Source of the DNA: Pseudomonadota bacterium
Lineage (GTDB): Bacteria; Pseudomonadota; Alphaproteobacteria; GCA-2731375
DNA length: 51,454 nucleotides
Direction: 5' to 3'
Assembly (NCBI GenBank): GCA_027623205.1
Contig: JAQBYC010000020.1
Span: 1-51,454, forward strand
How positions within the stretch are numbered: position 1 is the stretch's first letter; each line of letters begins with the position of its first letter. The notes beneath the pieces were generated by a model. The model had not been told where the DNA came from, did no database searches, and was given only the letters and a program-made list of their open reading frames with translations. Made by a program: the position numbers and the translations under genes. Below, in pieces: positions 8,006 through 16,756 of this stretch.

Positions 8006-8701
8006 ATGCTTGTCCGCCATGGATTTAAAGGGTATCTGAGGAATATCAGGTTATACAGATCGACCATGGAAGACATGCATTACAGTTATGACGAGGCCAT
8101 GCGGGCGCGGATCACCGCCAACCTGGGCGATTTCACGCGGACGCCGGCCTCAACCGAGGGTCTGAAACGTGCCGCCGTGGCGATTACCCTGGTCTGCGAC
8201 GACAACGGCGAGGGCGCCTATGTACTGACCCGGCGAACCCCGCGCCTGAACAGCCACGCGGGCCAGTTCGCCCTGCCCGGCGGCCGCATCGATCAGGGCG
8301 AAACGCCCATCGAAGGGGCGCTGCGGGAACTGCGTGAGGAAGTGAACCTGGATTTGCCGGAAGACGCCGTCCTGGGCCTGCTGGACGACTACTGGACCCA
8401 GTCTGGCTATCTGATCACGCCAATCGTGGTCTGGGCCGGCGCGGATGCCCGGATGGAAGCCAACCCGCAGGAAGTGGCGCGCATTCACCGCATCACGTTT
8501 CGCGAGCTGAACCGGCCGGATTCGCCTGAATTCGTCGACATTCCCGAAAGTGATCGTCCGGTGATCCGCCTGTTAATGGGCGATGACGACGCGCTGCATG
8601 CCCCCTCGGCGGCCATGGTCTATCAGTTTCGCGAGGTTGGCCTGCATGGCCGCCAGACCCGGGTTGCCCACCTCGGTGAACCGGTCTGGGCCTGGCGCTA
8701 G
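8006..8701 (+). CDS. Nudix hydrolase, CoA pyrophosphatase type
   Basis: The protein (231 residues from this start) carries the Nudix box GGRIDQGETPIEGALRELRE continuing into EVNL, with the REUxEE core intact and Asn where Gly is common. Just before it is LTRRTPRLNSHAGQFALPGG, which matches the UPF0035 signature that marks CoA pyrophosphatases of the NudL/YeaB group. The expected reaction is cleavage of CoA or acyl-CoA to phosphopantetheine and 3',5'-ADP. No strong ribosome site decides the start; ATG codons at 8066 and 8075 are also plausible and would remove an unconserved-looking leader of 20-23 residues. Its stop codon is shared with a dispersed repeat. Confidence 0.88.
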   Translation: MLVRHGFKGYLRNIRLYRSTMEDMHYSYDEAMRARITANLGDFTRTPASTEGLKRAAVAITLVCDDNGEGAYVLTRRTPRLNSHAGQFALPGGRIDQGETPIEGALRELREEVNLDLPEDAVLGLLDDYWTQSGYLITPIVVWAGADARMEANPQEVARIHRITFRELNRPDSPEFVDIPESDRPVIRLLMGDDDALHAPSAAMVYQFREVGLHGRQTRVAHLGEPVWAWR

Positions 8702-8743
8702 AGCATTTTCGATATTCATCGAGTCATCGAGCCACCCGCCCTA
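8698..8743. repeat. Solo half copy of the foldback-type repeat
   Basis: CTAGAGCATTTTCGATATTC begins inside the Nudix stop codon and continues as ATCGAGTCATCGAGCCACCCGCC. It matches the left arm of the 131-bp foldback element at 20966-21096 (GACCATTTTCGATATTCATC, then GAGTCGCCAAGCTACCCGC). No right arm follows. It lies between the convergent ends of the Nudix and LLM genes. Confidence 0.65.
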
Positions 8744-9667
8744 ACCCACCTCGGACCTCAGCCTGTCGTGCAGAGACTGCAAGGTGTCGAGGATCATCGC
8801 GACGCTGCGTGCGCCTGACTGGAAAATAGCCGTGGCGTTCAGCGCCACGCCCTCAAACCCCATGGCCTTCAGGTCCACGGCGCGGGCCGCCACCTGATCC
8901 GGCTCGTTGTAGAAGGACTTGCCCTTGCTGTCGCCGACGCGCGGCGGCGGCGCAATCATGCTCTGCCAGCCGATCGCTTCTGGATCGCGCCCCGCGGCAA
9001 CGGCGGCCTCGCGGATCGCATCCATGGCCTGTTTGGCGGAATCAGGGTCCGTTACCCGGCTGGCAAGCCAACCGTTGCCGTATTTGCCAATGCGTCGGAA
9101 GGCGGCGGGAGAGTTGCCGCCAATCCAGATCGGCAGGTCCGCGCCCTGCGGCGGTTTCGGCGCCATCCCCATGGCAACGGCGCGATAGTATGCCCCCTCG
9201 AAGTCGATCCGCTCATCGCGCCAGCAGGTCCGGATCAGCTCGATCGCCTCGTCCATGCGCTTGCCGCGATCCTCAAACCGCTCGCCGAGAGCTTCATATT
9301 CCGACGCCTGCCAGCCCACGCCGACACCCAGCCGCGCCCGCCCGCCGGAGAGCGTATCGAGGGTACTGAACTGCTTTGCCACCAATACCGGCTGGCGCTG
9401 CGGCAAGACCAGAACTTCCGTACCAAGGCCAATCCGTTCGGTGACGGCCGCCGCATATGACAGCGTCATCAAGGCTTCGAGAATGGGCATCCCGGCGGGA
9501 TAGAATGATTCGCTGCGGCCTTCCACATCGAAGCCCATGACCACATGATCAAATATATCCAGCTGATCATAGCCGATCTGTTCGATACCCTTCGCCAGGC
9601 GGGCCACCATTGCCGGGCCTTCACGATAGGAAACGCTGGGAAATTCGACGGCCAGTTTCATCTTCAT
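8741..9667 (-). CDS. LLM-class (F420/FMN-dependent) oxidoreductase
   Basis: A 308-residue luciferase-fold oxidoreductase. It has DIFDHVVMGFDV near residue 40, LGTEVLVLPQRQPVLVAKQ near 100 and GGRARLGVGVGWQASEYEALG near 125, which are conserved in TIGR03619-type F420-dependent enzymes. AAAGG lies just upstream of two ATG codons two codons apart (9667 and 9661), and either could be used. It is the third gene of a minus-strand run with the nitroreductase and DFR-like SDR, separated from the latter by 53 bases. It resembles the LLM proteins at 3023 and 32303, but is clearly diverged. The substrate is unknown. Confidence 0.88.
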   Translation of the reverse strand: MKMKLAVEFPSVSYREGPAMVARLAKGIEQIGYDQLDIFDHVVMGFDVEGRSESFYPAGMPILEALMTLSYAAAVTERIGLGTEVLVLPQRQPVLVAKQFSTLDTLSGGRARLGVGVGWQASEYEALGERFEDRGKRMDEAIELIRTCWRDERIDFEGAYYRAVAMGMAPKPPQGADLPIWIGGNSPAAFRRIGKYGNGWLASRVTDPDSAKQAMDAIREAAVAAGRDPEAIGWQSMIAPPPRVGDSKGKSFYNEPDQVAARAVDLKAMGFEGVALNATAIFQSGARSVAMILDTLQSLHDRLRSEVG

Positions 9668-9720
9668 CAGCCTTTGTTCAAGAGGCGATCTGCATCGCCC
9701 GTCATTAATGCGCGATGGAA

Positions 9721-10719
9721 TTATTGAGCAAATGGTTGGGATTTGATCCAGGCGACGGTTTCCCGCAAAAAGGCCGGGATATCCCGCAGGGCAACACCCA
9801 GGCTGTCCCGGCGCGTGAAATCGAAACCGGTTGGCGCCACGGGCGATTCAGCAAGAGGTTCGGGCAGTATCATGTCAGGCAGTATCTTGTGAAGCTCGGC
9901 ATAAATATCCTGCCAATGCCAACTGTCATAAACGCCGAAATAGCGGCCGGAGGCGTTCGGGTCTTCATAGGCGGCCAGAAACAGGCCCGCCAGATCATGC
10001 AGATGGATCATCGAACTGCTGTCATTCGGGATTTTCTCATGCCGCCCCGCCTCGCCATTTATCAGCGCCTGCAACCACGAATGGGGGTTGTGGTGCATAT
10101 GCTCCGGCAGGATAACCGGGCCGAACATGCCGGTTGGCAGGATAATCGACAGGCGCATGCCATTTTCCGCGGCAAATTTGATCGCTGCCTTTTCCATGAC
10201 GGTTTTCGTAGCCGAGGTATATTTTTTGGCCTGGCATTGCTGGCGCTCGTCGGACCAATGGTCCTGTTCGTTTTTGATCGGCACCGGCGGCACTGGATTG
10301 GTGCTACTGGTGCTGCTGCAAATCACCACGGTCCCGACCCCATGACGCGCCGCACAGCGCATGATGTTCAAGCAACCGTTCACGGTCGGCATGATGATTT
10401 CCGCATACCCCTGTTCATCATCCATCTCGCGCGCCGGTTTACCCGAAGGTCCCTCATAGGTGGGCACGAGACAGGCAATGAAGACACAATCGGCGCCCGC
10501 CATGGCTTCATCAATGGTGTCTTCCGTGGCCATGTCGGCGCTAAACAGCGACAACCGCCCGGACGCGCCGGTCAACGCGTTCAGAAACGGAGCTTTGCCC
10601 GGTGCATCCTTGTCTCGCATGGTGCCGTGGACGGTATAGCCGCGATCAAGGGCGGCCTTAACGATGTTCGAGCCGACAAGGCCGCTCGCCCCCGCGACAC
10701 ATAGTATCTTGCCCTGCAT
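9721..10719 (-). CDS. NAD(P)-dependent SDR, dihydroflavonol-reductase-like
   Basis: This 332-residue extended SDR starts with the cofactor motif GASGLVGSNIVKAALDRGY near residues 9-27 and has the ICSSTSS strand holding the active-site Ser. The region that should carry YxxxK reads KKYTSATKTVMEKAA. If the Lys is aligned by the following TVMEKAA helix, the Tyr is one residue further away than normal (Tyr-x4-Lys). The DNA there includes a run of six A residues just before the Tyr codon, but the frame is intact on both sides. Dihydroflavonol-4-reductase-like bacterial enzymes reduce ketones or aldehydes with NADPH. It sits between the nitroreductase and LLM genes in a likely operon. Confidence 0.8.
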   Translation of the reverse strand: MQGKILCVAGASGLVGSNIVKAALDRGYTVHGTMRDKDAPGKAPFLNALTGASGRLSLFSADMATEDTIDEAMAGADCVFIACLVPTYEGPSGKPAREMDDEQGYAEIIMPTVNGCLNIMRCAARHGVGTVVICSSTSSTNPVPPVPIKNEQDHWSDERQQCQAKKYTSATKTVMEKAAIKFAAENGMRLSIILPTGMFGPVILPEHMHHNPHSWLQALINGEAGRHEKIPNDSSSMIHLHDLAGLFLAAYEDPNASGRYFGVYDSWHWQDIYAELHKILPDMILPEPLAESPVAPTGFDFTRRDSLGVALRDIPAFLRETVAWIKSQPFAQ

Positions 10720-10775
10720 TCCTATCTTCGTCCTTTTTGACTGATGACAAATTGCCGGGACAATTTACCGGCGCG

Positions 10776-11420
10776 CTATTTCCAGGGCGGTGACCGGCCC
10801 CAGCGGTCCCACGAGGTCGTTGCACTGGTGGGCAACCGGCTGGTTGGCCCGAATTTGCCGCGCGGATAGCCAATCGGAATACAGCAATGAAATACCATTT
10901 CTTCGGGCACGCCGAACATTGCGTTGACCCGGTCCATGACCTGGGGATGCAGGGTCGTCAGCACGCTGCCGAGACCGAGGGCGCGTGCCGACAGCAGCAG
11001 GTTCTGAACGCCGGGGAAGGTGGAAGCGGCGGCGACGCCGGACGGTTCCGAGTACACCAGGATGACCACGGGCGCATTGACCATTTCATCCGCCAGCAGC
11101 GCGGGCAGGCGATAGACGGAGTTCTCCGGAATGTCGGCCTTGCTGGTCCAGCCGTAGGCATCGCGGCGTTTGGCCCACCACGCCTCAAAGTACAGCTTGC
11201 CAAACTCGTTGATGGCCTCGCGCTCGCGAATGACCAGATAACGCGCCGGTTGGGCGTTGCCCCCGTTTGGCGCTTTGGAGGCCGCATCCAGAATGATCTG
11301 TAACTGCGCGTCGGAAACCGGGCGGTCCGGATTCAGCCGGCGCGTGGCGCGCTGGCTGAACATTGCTTCGCCGATCGGCATCGTCAGTTCCGCGGGCGGT
11401 TCGAGGCGGACCATGTCCAT
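10776..11420 (-). CDS. Nitroreductase-family FMN protein
   Basis: A 214-residue protein of the FMN-dependent nitroreductase fold. Seen are SQRATRRLNPDRPVSD near residue 23, with the Arg pair that contacts the FMN phosphate, then SKAPNGGNAQPARYLVI near 49 and a late GLGSVLTTLHPQ near 150 typical of the family. Such enzymes reduce nitro groups, quinones or activated alkenes with NAD(P)H. AAGGA eight bases before the ATG at 11420 supports the start. It is the first gene of the minus-strand trio with the SDR and LLM genes, so all three probably act on the same substrate class. It is divergent from the TauD/TfdA gene across 259 bases. Confidence 0.87.
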   Translation of the reverse strand: MDMVRLEPPAELTMPIGEAMFSQRATRRLNPDRPVSDAQLQIILDAASKAPNGGNAQPARYLVIREREAINEFGKLYFEAWWAKRRDAYGWTSKADIPENSVYRLPALLADEMVNAPVVILVYSEPSGVAAASTFPGVQNLLLSARALGLGSVLTTLHPQVMDRVNAMFGVPEEMVFHCCIPIGYPRGKFGPTSRLPTSATTSWDRWGRSPPWK

Positions 11421-11679
11421 TCTGTTGTTCCTTGAAGTTAGGGCCTATACGGCGTGTTGCGGCGGCGTCGTGCCGTCGACCTGGCGCCACCAGCAACACC
11501 CAACCGAAGGCCGGGAATCCAGGCGCGATTATGTGGCCGCAAATCCGGCGCGGCAAACTTTAATATTAAGCGAAAGTTCGGTTATCATCGCCCAACGTCA
11601 TCTTGCGAATATTGGTGACTTTCAAGGCTGAACGCGCCAAATTCAGTTTAATCCGCGACGTGGATGAGGACGCAAGGGC

Positions 11680-12549
11680 ATGCCGATGAAAATTGAGCCG
11701 CTCAATACTGATTTCGCTGCCAGGGTCGCCGGTATTGATCTGAGCCAACCGTTGTCCGACCAACTGGTGTCCGCAATCGAACAGGCGATGGCGCAATACG
11801 CGGTACTGGTTTTTCGTAATCAGCCGATGACTGACGATCAGCACGCGGCTTTTACCCGCCATTTCGGTCCCATCGACAAGGGACTGTTGGTCGGTTCGAA
11901 ACGCAAGCGCCGGCTGTCAAATCCGGACGTGATCGATCTGGCCAACGTCGATCTGGAAGGCAACGTGCTGCCCGCCTCGAATATCCGCAATGTAAGTTTA
12001 ATCGCCAACCAATTCTGGCATAGCGACAGCTCGTTCAAAAATCCGCCCGCCAAATACTCGATACTTTGCGGGATGGAACTTCCGGCGCAGGGTGGGCAGA
12101 CCGAGTTCGCGGATCAACGCGCCGCATACGACGCCTTGAGCGACGACATGAAAACAAGACTGCAGGGTCTGGTCGCCGAGCACTGGGCATATCATTCGCG
12201 CAATATGCTCGGCGGCGGGGGTCAATCGCCCGAAGAGATGGACGCGCTGCCAGCGGTGCAGTGGCCGATCGTGCATACCATCCCGGAATCGGGACGAAAC
12301 TCGCTGTTCGTCGGTATTCATACCCGCGAGATCGAGGGCATGGGCACCGCCGAGGCCCGGATGCTGCTGCATGATCTGCTGGAACACGCAACCCAACGCC
12401 AATTCGTCTACCGCCACGAATGGCAAGCCAACGATGTCTTGATGTGGGACAACCAATGCACTTTGCATCGGGGCCGCGCCTACGACCTCTCCCAGCTTCG
12501 CGAATTGCGCCGATGCACGACGGAAGTGGTGATGCAAAACGTCGTATAG
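11680..12549 (+). CDS. TauD/TfdA-family 2-oxoglutarate dioxygenase
   Basis: A 289-residue Fe(II)/2-oxoglutarate dioxygenase. The first iron ligands are His114 and Asp116 in FWHSDSSF; the distal His is in QCTLHRGRAYD near residue 263, and Arg residues follow within LRELRRCTTEV. The N-terminus (EPLNTDFAARVAGIDLSQPL) is the usual opening of the TfdA/TauD group, whose members oxidatively cleave sulfonates, aryloxyalkanoates and similar carboxylates. The start at 11680 is followed by another Met two codons later. It is convergent with the amidohydrolase gene. Two more members of this family lie at 36344-38324. The substrate cannot be told. Confidence 0.9.
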   Translation: MPMKIEPLNTDFAARVAGIDLSQPLSDQLVSAIEQAMAQYAVLVFRNQPMTDDQHAAFTRHFGPIDKGLLVGSKRKRRLSNPDVIDLANVDLEGNVLPASNIRNVSLIANQFWHSDSSFKNPPAKYSILCGMELPAQGGQTEFADQRAAYDALSDDMKTRLQGLVAEHWAYHSRNMLGGGGQSPEEMDALPAVQWPIVHTIPESGRNSLFVGIHTREIEGMGTAEARMLLHDLLEHATQRQFVYRHEWQANDVLMWDNQCTLHRGRAYDLSQLRELRRCTTEVVMQNVV

Positions 12550-12567
12550 AGCGAGGCGCCTCTCGGA

Positions 12568-13410
12568 TCAGCTCCCCTGCGGTGACCAGTTATATATTCG
12601 CTGCAGCGTCCCGCCCATTAGATCCGCGCGGTCGCCATTCGATAAGCGGTCGGTAAGGCGGAATGGTTGTACGCCCTGTTCATAGGTCAGCAGATTGACC
12701 GCCCGGGTCCAGTCGGTGCCCCACATGCAGCGATTAAAGCCGAAGGCGTCGAAGATACGGCCCAGGGGGTCCCACAGATCATTGTAGGGGAATGGCTCAT
12801 GGGACAGGGTGCAGGCGCCGGTGATTTTTACGGCAACGTTTTCGAACGCCGCCAATTCGAGCAGCTTTGGCAGTTCGGCAAATGCCGCCGCCGGGACCGG
12901 CGGCGCGAACGGCTGTTGCAGGCCAAGATGATCGATAATCAATTGCGTACCGGGATTTTTTGCGGCAAGCGCCGCCACCTGTTCCAGACGCCCCCAACAC
13001 AAAAGATTGACCGGTAGCCCATGGCGGGCGGCGGCGTCCAGAACGCGGTTGATACCCGGATCGTCGGGATCGTTTGAAACCCCCTCGCCCATCATGATGC
13101 GGATCGCGACCGTGCCGTTCATTGCGGCCCAATCGGCGACCGTTTCCGCCACCGCCGGATCGGTCGGATCGACCGGCTTGATCAAGGCAAAGCGGCCCGG
13201 GTGCGCGGCATGCACACTAATGGCATAGCTGGCGTCGTAGCGGTACATGGTCCAAGCCGAGACCAGCAAGGCGCCGTCGACGCCAACCGCGTCCATCGCG
13301 GCGACCATAGCATCGCCCGTCACCTCCGGCGGGCCGGCGAGAACCCCGGTCCACGGGCGCCCCGGGTGGTCCCGTTCATAAACGTGGACTTGCGCGTCAA
13401 TCGTCAACAT
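12568..13410 (-). CDS. Amidohydrolase-2-family metal-dependent hydrolase
   Basis: The 280-residue TIM-barrel protein starts MLTIDAQVHVYERDHPG, which is the beta-1 strand of the Amidohydro_2 family (PF04909) with AQVH in place of the common DxH dyad. Later landmarks are LIIDHLGL near residue 150 and MWGTDWTRAV near 225, supplying the His and Asp expected in the barrel. Family members are decarboxylases, lactonases or C-C hydrolases. An AAAGGA ribosome site precedes the ATG at 13410; the long upstream open frame lacks family sequence and is left out. It follows the acyl-CoA dehydrogenase gene on the same strand. Confidence 0.87.
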   Translation of the reverse strand: MLTIDAQVHVYERDHPGRPWTGVLAGPPEVTGDAMVAAMDAVGVDGALLVSAWTMYRYDASYAISVHAAHPGRFALIKPVDPTDPAVAETVADWAAMNGTVAIRIMMGEGVSNDPDDPGINRVLDAAARHGLPVNLLCWGRLEQVAALAAKNPGTQLIIDHLGLQQPFAPPVPAAAFAELPKLLELAAFENVAVKITGACTLSHEPFPYNDLWDPLGRIFDAFGFNRCMWGTDWTRAVNLLTYEQGVQPFRLTDRLSNGDRADLMGGTLQRIYNWSPQGS

Positions 13411-13478
13411 TGCGTCCGTCCTTTCAGCTGTTGGAGGTTGAGCGAGATCCTGGTATCGGGGCAAGCGGGGCAAATGCC

Positions 13479-13502
13479 GGGGGAGGCCTTGAGACCTCCC
13501 CC
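13479..13502. other. GC-rich hairpin between two minus-strand genes
   Basis: GGGGGAGG (13479-13486) and CCTCCCCC (13495-13502) form a perfect 8-bp stem around an 8-base loop, between the acyl-CoA dehydrogenase stop and the amidohydrolase start. No U-run follows on either strand, so it is not a textbook intrinsic terminator. It may attenuate transcription or stabilise the upstream mRNA 3' end. Confidence 0.5.
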
Positions 13503-13525
13503 CATGACCTGCCTGGCGTTGTCTA

Positions 13526-14773
13526 CTACCAAGCCACGTGCTTTTGGGCTTCGGCGCGGCCCACCACCATGTGATGCACCTCGTCCGGACCATCGGCAAA
13601 ACGCAGGTGGCGCTGGTGGTGGTACATGTCGGGCAGCGGCGACCAATGCGAGATGCCCATGGCGCCGTGCATCTGCATGGCCTGATCGATAATCAAACAC
13701 ACTTTCTCCGGTACCATGGCCTTCACGGCGCTAACGTAGACGCGGGCTTCTCGATTGCCCAGTACGTCCATCGCCTTGGCCGCTTGCAGAACCATCAGGC
13801 GCATGGCATCGATTTCGATGCGTGCGCGGGAAACAATCTCAAGGTTCTTGCCCAGTTTCAGGATGGTTTTGCCGAAGGCTTCGCGGCTGCCGGCACGCTT
13901 GACCATCAGCTCCAGGGCTTTTTCGGCCTGACCAAGCGAGCGCATGCAGTGATGAATGCGCCCCGGGCCAAGGCGAACCTGAGAAATCTCAAAGCCACGG
14001 CCTTCACCCAGCAGGATGTTTTCTTCCGGCACCCGCACATTATTGAATCGTATATGCATATGGCCGCGCGGGGCATGGTCTTGACCGAACACCTTCATGC
14101 CTTCCACCATCTCGACGCCGGGGGTGCCGATGGGCACCAGAATTTGCGACTGCTGCCTGGCGGGCGGCGCATCGGGGCTGGTCTTGACCATGGTGATCAT
14201 GATCTTGCAACGTGGATCGCCGGCGCCGGAAATATAAAATTTCTCACCATTGATAACCCATTCGCCGTTCTCAAGCACAGCCGAAGTGGCGATGTTTTTC
14301 GCGTCCGAGGAGGCCACGCCGGGCTCCGTCATCGCGTAGGCAGAGCGGATCTCGCCATCCAGCAAGGGCCGCAGCCATTTTTCCTTTTGCTCCGGGGTAC
14401 CCACGCGCTCCAGCACTTCCATGTTCCCCGTGTCGGGCGCGCTGCAGTTCAAGGTCTCGGACGCAAGGCTGTACTTGCCTAGTTCCGCCGCGATATAGGC
14501 ATAGTCAAGATTGCTCAGCCCCTCGCCAGTCTCGGCATCCGGTAGGAAGAAGTTCCACAGGCCGGATTCCTTGGCTTTCGCCTTGGCGCCGTCGAGTAGT
14601 TCGAGTTGCCGGGGATGCCAGCTCCAGCGGTCTTCCTTGCCCTCGTTAAGCGCGAAAAACTCTTCGGTAATCGGCGCCACGTTCTCGTCAATATGCTTCT
14701 TTAATGCGTATAGCAGCGGCCGGGATTCTTCGGACATTGCCAAATTGAATAATTCTTGATCGGGTTCCGACAT
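13526..14773 (-). CDS. Acyl-CoA dehydrogenase family protein
   Basis: A 415-residue flavoenzyme. The signature YAMTEPGVASSDAKN near residue 160 marks the FAD/substrate site, followed by WVINGEKFYISGAGD. The C-terminal helical domain includes GRIHHCMRSLGQAEKALELM near 260 and MQMHGAMGISHWSPLPDMYH near 360. It resembles the ACAD10/11-like bacterial enzymes that desaturate branched or long acyl-CoA substrates. The start at 14773 (MSEPDQELF) has a GAGG ribosome site; ATG at 14788 and an earlier GTG are possible but unsupported. It stands between a CoA-transferase gene and an amidohydrolase gene on the same strand, which suggests CoA-linked carboxylate breakdown. Confidence 0.92.
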   Translation of the reverse strand: MSEPDQELFNLAMSEESRPLLYALKKHIDENVAPITEEFFALNEGKEDRWSWHPRQLELLDGAKAKAKESGLWNFFLPDAETGEGLSNLDYAYIAAELGKYSLASETLNCSAPDTGNMEVLERVGTPEQKEKWLRPLLDGEIRSAYAMTEPGVASSDAKNIATSAVLENGEWVINGEKFYISGAGDPRCKIMITMVKTSPDAPPARQQSQILVPIGTPGVEMVEGMKVFGQDHAPRGHMHIRFNNVRVPEENILLGEGRGFEISQVRLGPGRIHHCMRSLGQAEKALELMVKRAGSREAFGKTILKLGKNLEIVSRARIEIDAMRLMVLQAAKAMDVLGNREARVYVSAVKAMVPEKVCLIIDQAMQMHGAMGISHWSPLPDMYHHQRHLRFADGPDEVHHMVVGRAEAQKHVAW

Positions 14774-14790
14774 ATTTGATGGCCTCATTG

Positions 14791-14818
14791 TGAAGGTTTC
14801 ATTTTGAAGGTTTCGTTG
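14791..14818. repeat. Two-copy 14-bp direct repeat upstream of the acyl-CoA dehydrogenase
   Basis: TGAAGGTTTCATTT at 14791-14804 is followed at once by TGAAGGTTTCGTTG at 14805-14818. The first ten bases of each are identical. The pair lies 18 bases upstream of the preferred start codon on the minus strand, where it could be a regulatory site or a small slippage duplication. Confidence 0.7.
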
Positions 14819-14954
14819 GGCATGATCGTGTGATTGTTGCCTGTTCTTGTCAACTTTCGTCACAACCAACGGCGCGCAATCCGCAGCGCTGTCTTATACC
14901 AATGGTCCTTGATATTAATCATTCTCCGAAAAACCGCATCTATTCGCCTGATCC

Positions 14955-16160
14955 CTACGCCGCCGTTTCACGCCGCTCGAACAGCCCGATCGCACCTTTC
15001 GCGGCGAGGTCGTCGATCTGCCGGTCGGAATGTCCCAGCTCCGCAAGAATTTCCCGGCTGTGTTCGCCCAGATGGGGGGCATGCACCATCGGGTCACCTT
15101 CGCGCGGTGGCCGGATCCCGGGGATCACCGGCATGGGAATGCGGCCGACGCCGGACTGGGTGATCCAGCGGACGGCCTCCACCTCGCGGACATGTTCGGA
15201 TTGGAAATAGGCGCCATAATCCTGCACCGGTGCAAACAGCACATCGGCCGCGGACAGCGCCTTCGACAGTTCAGCGACCGTCATCTTGCCGACCGCCAGG
15301 CGCAGCTGCGGCATCAGTTCATCCTCGTTCTGCATGCGTGCCGCGATCGTGCGGTACTTCGGATCGCCGGCCAGTTCGGAAAGACCGACAACCTGGCATA
15401 GGGCGGCAAAATGGGCGTCGCGGCGGCCGTTGATGTTGAGGTAGCCGTCTTTTGCCTCGAACATGGCGACGGGCACGCCCAGGGGCGGCATTTTCCCTTT
15501 CTCGAGCTCAAATTCGATCATCTTGGCTGACTGGAACGCGCCGATCGCCTCCATCAGGCTGGTCCTGATATGGGTACCCCCGCCCTTCATGGCGCGGCGA
15601 TAGAGCGCGGGCGCCACCGCCTGGAAGCCATATAAACCGGTGACCACATCGATGGCGAGAAGATTGATGCGCTGGGGCAGGCCGGCCGCGTCCTTGTTGG
15701 CCGACATGAGACCGGAAAATGCCTGCATGACTGAATCCGTCGCAGGCAAGTGCGCGTTCGGGCCGGTTTGGCCGAAGCCGGTGATCGAAAGGTAGACGAC
15801 TTCGGGATTTGCCTGCCGCACGGTGTCATAGCCGAGCCCCAGGCGGGCGGTAACACCGGGACGATTGTTCTCGATCACGACGTCGGCGGCATTCGCCAGA
15901 TCAAGTGCGATCCGTTTTCCGTCGGGGTTCTTGAGGTCCAGCGCCAGGCTGCGCTTGCCCCGGTTGAACGCCATACCGTAGGCGCAATTATCGCCATAGC
16001 TTTTGCCGACCTGCCGGCCCCAATCGCCCGCCAGTGGTTCCAGCTTCACAACGCTTGCGCCATGGCGCGCCAGCAGCATGCCGCAATGGGGCCCGGCGAC
16101 GCCCTGGGAGATATCCAGGACCTTCAGACCCGTGAATGGCAGGTCGTCCATTTCATTCAT
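14955..16160 (-). CDS. CaiB/BaiF-type (class III) CoA-transferase
   Basis: This 401-residue protein has the family's opening (PFTGLKVLDISQGVAGPHCG) near residues 8-27 and the VKLEPLAGDWGR segment near 40. It also has YLSITGFGQTGPNAHLPATD near 127-146, where the Asp at the end, followed by SVMQ, aligns with the catalytic Asp that forms the acyl-anhydride. Members move CoA between acyl-CoA and a free carboxylate. It is upstream of the acyl-CoA dehydrogenase, so the pair may activate and then desaturate a carboxylic acid. The donor and acceptor are not known. Length is normal. Confidence 0.92.
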   Translation of the reverse strand: MNEMDDLPFTGLKVLDISQGVAGPHCGMLLARHGASVVKLEPLAGDWGRQVGKSYGDNCAYGMAFNRGKRSLALDLKNPDGKRIALDLANAADVVIENNRPGVTARLGLGYDTVRQANPEVVYLSITGFGQTGPNAHLPATDSVMQAFSGLMSANKDAAGLPQRINLLAIDVVTGLYGFQAVAPALYRRAMKGGGTHIRTSLMEAIGAFQSAKMIEFELEKGKMPPLGVPVAMFEAKDGYLNINGRRDAHFAALCQVVGLSELAGDPKYRTIAARMQNEDELMPQLRLAVGKMTVAELSKALSAADVLFAPVQDYGAYFQSEHVREVEAVRWITQSGVGRIPMPVIPGIRPPREGDPMVHAPHLGEHSREILAELGHSDRQIDDLAAKGAIGLFERRETAA

Positions 16161-16276
16161 GCCGTCTCTCCGCCGCCTCTCATGTCATGTCGAGCTTCCC
16201 AGGCCAAATAAGAAGAATGAAGCGATGATGTCCAATCAAATTGCCCGTCGACGCCGGGTTGGCGCAATCGTCACAA

Positions 16277-16756
16277 TCAGCCGCCTTCACTCATCTTCGC
16301 CCAGATTTCGTCGGCGTTCACAGTGAGCGCCAGGCAAATTTGATCGAATGCCCGCCGTTCGGCTTCGACAACGTCATCATCGGCGGAAATGACAAGATAG
16401 GCGATCCTAAGCAACGTCCGGGCGGACTTAAAATCACCCGCATAGCGCAATATCTTTCCCTGTAGTACGTCTTGCGCCTTCTCAGGCTCGGTTCGCAAGG
16501 CTTCAATATAGTCGTCGAGTATGTCGACGGCTTTGTGCGGATTGTGAACACGCAGACGGTCCATGGCGCCGAGTATCGCATCCACCTGATAGCGCTCACT
16601 CAAACCGACCGTACCGTCCGCGAGTATTGTCAGCGCGCAGACCGCCATCGCCGCTTTCAAAAACGGCTCGTCCCCATAGCGTGCCGTTTCGACCCGAAGC
16701 TTTTCAAGGATATTCACCAGATCTTTACCCCATCTTTGGCCATCTGACGTCATCAT
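16277..16756 (-). CDS. TerB-like (tellurite-resistance TerB family) protein
   Basis: A 159-residue, helix-rich acidic protein. YGDEPFLKAAMAVCALTILA, followed by DGTVGLSERYQVD, near residues 27-60 and the late LVISADDDVVEAERRAFDQI near 125-145 form the duplicated acidic helix pattern of TerB-like domains, whose Asp/Glu residues bind metal ions. No terC, terD or other Ter gene is nearby, so a tellurite role should not be assumed. Many solitary TerB-like proteins are membrane-associated stress or signalling factors. The start lacks a clear ribosome site. It is upstream of the CoA-transferase on the same strand, with a 116-base gap. Confidence 0.78.
   Translation of the reverse strand: MMTSDGQRWGKDLVNILEKLRVETARYGDEPFLKAAMAVCALTILADGTVGLSERYQVDAILGAMDRLRVHNPHKAVDILDDYIEALRTEPEKAQDVLQGKILRYAGDFKSARTLLRIAYLVISADDDVVEAERRAFDQICLALTVNADEIWAKMSEGG

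Noticed and set aside
13479-13502. Standard rho-independent terminator
   Set aside because: The stem is strong, but neither strand has a following U-run; it is kept only as a hairpin.
16277-16756. Tellurite-resistance locus
   Set aside because: Only a lone TerB-like domain protein is present; no terC, terD, terE or terZ.
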